A stretch of 64,000 bases of DNA from Ascarosepion bandense (taxonomy: Eukaryota > Mollusca > Cephalopoda > Sepiida > Sepiidae), in contig JBBBDQ010001685.1 in the NCBI GenBank assembly GCA_037127315.1, positions 547,501 to 611,500 of the forward strand, read 5' to 3'. The translations under genes and the position numbers were made by a program. Below are positions 63,741-64,000 of this stretch, piece after piece (position 1 is the first letter of the stretch; each line of letters starts with the position of its first letter). Below the pieces are notes generated by a model. The model ran no database searches, was not told where the DNA came from, and worked only from the letters and a program-made list of their open reading frames with translations.

Positions 63741-64000
63741 AGTTGGTATTCCAACTTAGAGTCGTTCCTTCTTAAGTTCTGTCTCAAAACCGCACTAACA
63801 GACTTTTCCAGCCGTCAACCGTGAACGTTACTCAAAGAACCCCGCCCTGAGAAAAATTAGTTGCTTTTTCTTTCTCCTTCATTTTAACTGCAGTAGCTTT
63901 ACATGCGAAGAAAATACAGGCTCTTTTTTGGCAGGGACAATGCAAATCGCAAACAGTTGTGCTCGTTCCAGGTTCTATCAATTAGAATTAGTACAATTAA
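63741..64000. other. No recognised feature
   Basis: AT-rich end of the window. Confidence 0.4.

Overview
The window looks like repeat-rich intergenic or intronic DNA from a metazoan, most consistent with a cephalopod mollusc (octopus-like). This is inferred from a roughly 280-bp tRNA-derived SINE present in more than ten copies, the many (TA)n, (CA)n and (CATA)n microsatellites, and the mixture of retroelement families. I find no convincing host gene: no tRNA or rRNA gene and no multi-exon host coding signal. Every coding stretch I can recognise is a piece of a transposable element.

Layout: 1-8.1 kb is microsatellite-rich DNA with a diverged ~2.3-kb-spaced duplication, a MITE and LINE scraps. 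8.9-9.5 kb is a non-autonomous Helitron. 9.5-12.8 kb holds retroelement fragments, including a LINE ('family A') with an inverted 5' part. 12.9-15.8 kb is a second LINE type on the minus strand carrying several nested insertions (SINE, LINE tail, a mariner derivative). 16.7-22.6 kb has a hAT MITE, hammerhead-like motifs, a decayed reverse transcriptase, a piggyBac-type MITE inside a SINE and a second Helitron. 22.2-31.1 kb has LINE tails, a 95-bp tandem repeat and SINEs. 31-40 kb is microsatellites, palindromes, mariner remains, more SINEs and the second hAT MITE. 40.1-49.1 kb is bounded by two identical 31-bp inverted Tc1-like ends and contains a 148-bp satellite, a young BEL/Pao-like LTR element inserted in it, a ~205-bp satellite and a hairpin-bearing satellite. 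49.5-50.6 kb is the best LINE family A copy (YADD motif). 51.4-62.2 kb is one LINE family A 3' end whose untranslated region has expanded into about 10.5 kb of 91-bp tandem repeats. 62.2-63.8 kb repeats the mariner remains seen at 33.5-34.4 kb.

Two observations stand out. First, the 10.5-kb, 91-bp array sits between the coding end and the extreme 3' tail of a LINE, and a single ancestral-looking unit is visible in another copy of that tail at 47.9 kb, so the birth of a satellite from a LINE 3' UTR can be read within one window. Second, the LTR element at 41.8-45.6 kb has matching 658-bp LTRs and a 4-bp target duplication, carries an internally deleted pol frame ending in the reverse transcriptase, and is followed by a separate short frame with a PHD-finger-like zinc motif. 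The middle of the 91-bp array (about 52.6-58.75 kb) is full of small indels and is probably poor consensus sequence rather than biology.
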